Shown piece after piece: positions 62,372 to 64,000 of a DNA stretch of 64,000 nucleotides. Under the pieces are notes generated by a model that made no database searches, was not told the origin of the DNA, and saw nothing but the letters and a program-made list of their open reading frames with translations. This stretch comes from DATLCF01 sp035526505 (GTDB lineage: Bacteria > Patescibacteriota > Saccharimonadia > Saccharimonadales > UBA4665). The stretch spans positions 124,001 through 188,000 of the forward strand of contig DATLCF010000001.1 of NCBI GenBank assembly GCA_035526505.1, given 5' to 3'. The stretch's first letter is position 1. Every line of letters starts with the position of its first letter. The translations under genes and the position numbers were made by a program.

Positions 62372-64000
62372 CTAGCGTATTTCGTAAACTTGGAGCGATA
62401 TAGCCGGGTAGGTAATTGTTTTGATATGGGCCAGACACTGAGCATTAACGGGCGGGGTGGCTGCAAGAATGTAGCGGACCCCGCGTTGCTTTAAGAACGG
62501 CGAGCACGGGTCGGCGTGGACCCGGAAGGCATCCAGTGCCGGCGGATCCAAGTAAGCGTCTGCCGGGATATTTGGATCATTAATGTCTTCTACGGTGAAG
62601 AATACGTGTGCAAAACGGTTATATACAGCCACATCAGCCGGCTTACTGCCAATTGGTTTCCATACATCCAGCTGCGGATAGGCATAGACACCGGACAACG
62701 AACGGACACCTTGGGCCAGGGTAACATTTTCTAAAAACTCAGCATCGTTACTGGCCACCCAGGCGCCTTGTTTGTCGCCGATGCTGCCAATAGCTTGCGA
62801 TACCTGGGAATGGGTAAGGATGCCCAGGCCCTGGTATAGCGGGTTGATACCAATCGTAGAAATTATAGAATATAGGGCCAGTAGGGCCAGCCCCCACGCA
62901 AAGCGTTTTTTTAGAATAAGCCACACGATAAGGCTGATAGCCAGGGCGATAAATACAATTTCTTTACGGCTGGCCAAATAGCTGCCGTATGCCGAGCGAA
63001 AGCTAAAGCCCAGCGCAATTATTGCTACAAACGCTCCCAGTGCGCTGCGCCGGCGCCATACCGCACTCAGTTTTTCTTTTGTGTCGTCCAAGTATTTGAT
63101 CGTCAACAGCACAAGCAAAACGTTAATCATGCCTATGCCAATCAGCAGCCTGGTGTGCGGCACCCGGTCGAACTGTAACAGATGGAATAGTGGGTCTGAC
63201 CACGGCATAAACAACCGTATCAAAAACAATGCCAGCAGGCCCAGCAGGGCAATAACCCGCCAGTCAACCGCCCGCTGCCCGCTGGTTTTACGCATACTTA
63301 GATACAGAACAGCAGGCATCAGGAAGGGGAAGATCAAAATAAAATTAGATGCCTCGCTTTGGTTAAGCGGCAGATGTGCAGCCACGCTGCTGCTTTGCAG
63401 CTGCAGGTTAAAATAACCGCCCACCAGCTGCCGGAAGCTGAAGTGTCCGCTGTGTTCAATCCGCTGGCCTGGATACACAGAACTGCTGATAGCATGTACC
63501 ACCGAGCTGCGTGTACCAATGAACAGGGCCATGACGGCAAGCGTAAGCACTGCGGGCACGGCAACATAGAGTAATCTTTTAGCTAAAAATGCACGGTGTT
63601 TCGGTTCCCCCCATAAGTTCAAAAAATGACCGAATAAAAAGGCACTCACCACCAGCCCTACTGGTACCAAAAAAGGCACATACAACACGAACGCCAAGCA
63701 TAGTAGCAAATAGGTAAACACGCTACTCCACACTAAGGCAGTTTTTTTATTTAGAGTTTTGTCAAATAATCGCACCCCTACGGCAGCAATAAAGAATCCG
63801 AAAGCCAGGGGTAAAATGGTGGCCGACTGATACCACCACTGCACAAAGGGGCTAAAAAACAGGCCGATGGATATAAGACCGGCCAAGGCATGACGCTTTG
63901 GCAACAAGGTCAGGCTAAAAACGTAGCACCCCAACATCAGCAGCACACCCAGCAGCCACCACTTGAATGCAAAAGCATATTCTACGGGTAAAACAAAAAA
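62372..64000 (-). CDS. Polytopic membrane protein, partial at the right edge
   Basis: At least 542 residues. The frame remains open to base 64000 (it encodes FFVLPVEYAFAFKWWLLG at the edge), so the start is outside the window. About twelve hydrophobic segments occupy the first 400 visible residues, and the C-terminal part is soluble (about 405-540) with a YFDAFRVHADPCS-type region. The family is not identified; the overall plan resembles polytopic GT or YfhO-like glycan-modifying proteins. It converges on the 60321 gene, 5 bp apart. Confidence 0.7.
   Translation of the reverse strand, partial: FFVLPVEYAFAFKWWLLGVLLMLGCYVFSLTLLPKRHALAGLISIGLFFSPFVQWWYQSATILPLAFGFFIAAVGVRLFDKTLNKKTALVWSSVFTYLLLCLAFVLYVPFLVPVGLVVSAFLFGHFLNLWGEPKHRAFLAKRLLYVAVPAVLTLAVMALFIGTRSSVVHAISSSVYPGQRIEHSGHFSFRQLVGGYFNLQLQSSSVAAHLPLNQSEASNFILIFPFLMPAVLYLSMRKTSGQRAVDWRVIALLGLLALFLIRLFMPWSDPLFHLLQFDRVPHTRLLIGIGMINVLLVLLTIKYLDDTKEKLSAVWRRRSALGAFVAIIALGFSFRSAYGSYLASRKEIVFIALAISLIVWLILKKRFAWGLALLALYSIISTIGINPLYQGLGILTHSQVSQAIGSIGDKQGAWVASNDAEFLENVTLAQGVRSLSGVYAYPQLDVWKPIGSKPADVAVYNRFAHVFFTVEDINDPNIPADAYLDPPALDAFRVHADPCSPFLKQRGVRYILAATPPVNAQCLAHIKTITYPAISLQVYEIR

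Overview
The window most likely comes from a Candidatus Saccharibacteria (TM7) or closely related Patescibacteria (CPR) chromosome. I infer this from gene content, not from a search. The signs are a type IV secretion locus of the PrgI / split-VirB4 / multi-pilin kind, a lysozyme-like surface protein, a four-helix-bundle (S23-like) gene beside dnaN, tight gene packing, and UGA read as stop (dnaN, rnpA and the O-antigen ligase end in TGA), which excludes the recoded Gracilibacteria/Absconditabacteria.

Layout. 1-9.6 kb: 3' part of valS, an XRE-HAD fusion, a SerB-like phosphatase, an HD hydrolase, an HExxH protein, ComF, Hsp20, and four tRNA genes (Arg-GCG, Ser-CGA, Ser-GCT, Ser-TGA). 9.7-24.8 kb: a type IV secretion-like locus with six tandem pilin paralogues on the minus strand, then divergently a polytopic VirB6/TrbL-like protein, two unknowns, PrgI, a VirB4 split into two overlapping genes, an M23 protein, a C39-like protein and a small anchored protein. 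24.8-31.2 kb: the origin region, recF-(four-helix bundle)-dnaN-dnaA on the minus strand, a candidate oriC, then rpmH-rnpA-yidC-jag on the plus strand. 31.2-42.6 kb: a surface-polysaccharide cluster (five glycosyltransferase modules, an O-antigen-ligase-like protein, an epimerase, a Wzm/Wzt exporter, and an FkbM methyltransferase fused to a glycosyltransferase). 42.7-54.0 kb: a polymorphic-toxin locus with a 2289-residue secreted Rhs/PA14 protein, its candidate immunity gene, and three orphan toxin-tip cassettes each followed by an immunity candidate. 54.0-64.0 kb: membrane, GNAT, S49, lysozyme-like, methyltransferase and glycosyltransferase-like genes. The last gene runs off the right edge.

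How it works together. The T4SS locus carries its own cell-wall hydrolases and envelope-spanning parts, but no coupling protein, relaxase or VirB11 is visible here. It looks more like a secretion or contact/DNA-uptake machine than a complete conjugation system. The polysaccharide cluster supplies an ABC-exported glycan that may be capped by methylation. The Rhs locus is the most striking part: one expressed-looking, Sec-exported toxin is followed by silent cassettes that share long RHS-core homology (including a 115-bp exact direct repeat), then diverge exactly after the conserved YPPDxxNDFDLxG junction, and end with different toxin tips and immunity genes. This is the expected structure of a tip-switching toxin system, apparently in an epibiotic CPR bacterium.

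Transcription signals. Several promoter-proximal genes have a -10 box only 6-10 nt before the start codon and no Shine-Dalgarno sequence, which suggests leaderless mRNAs. Genes inside operons often do have Shine-Dalgarno sequences.
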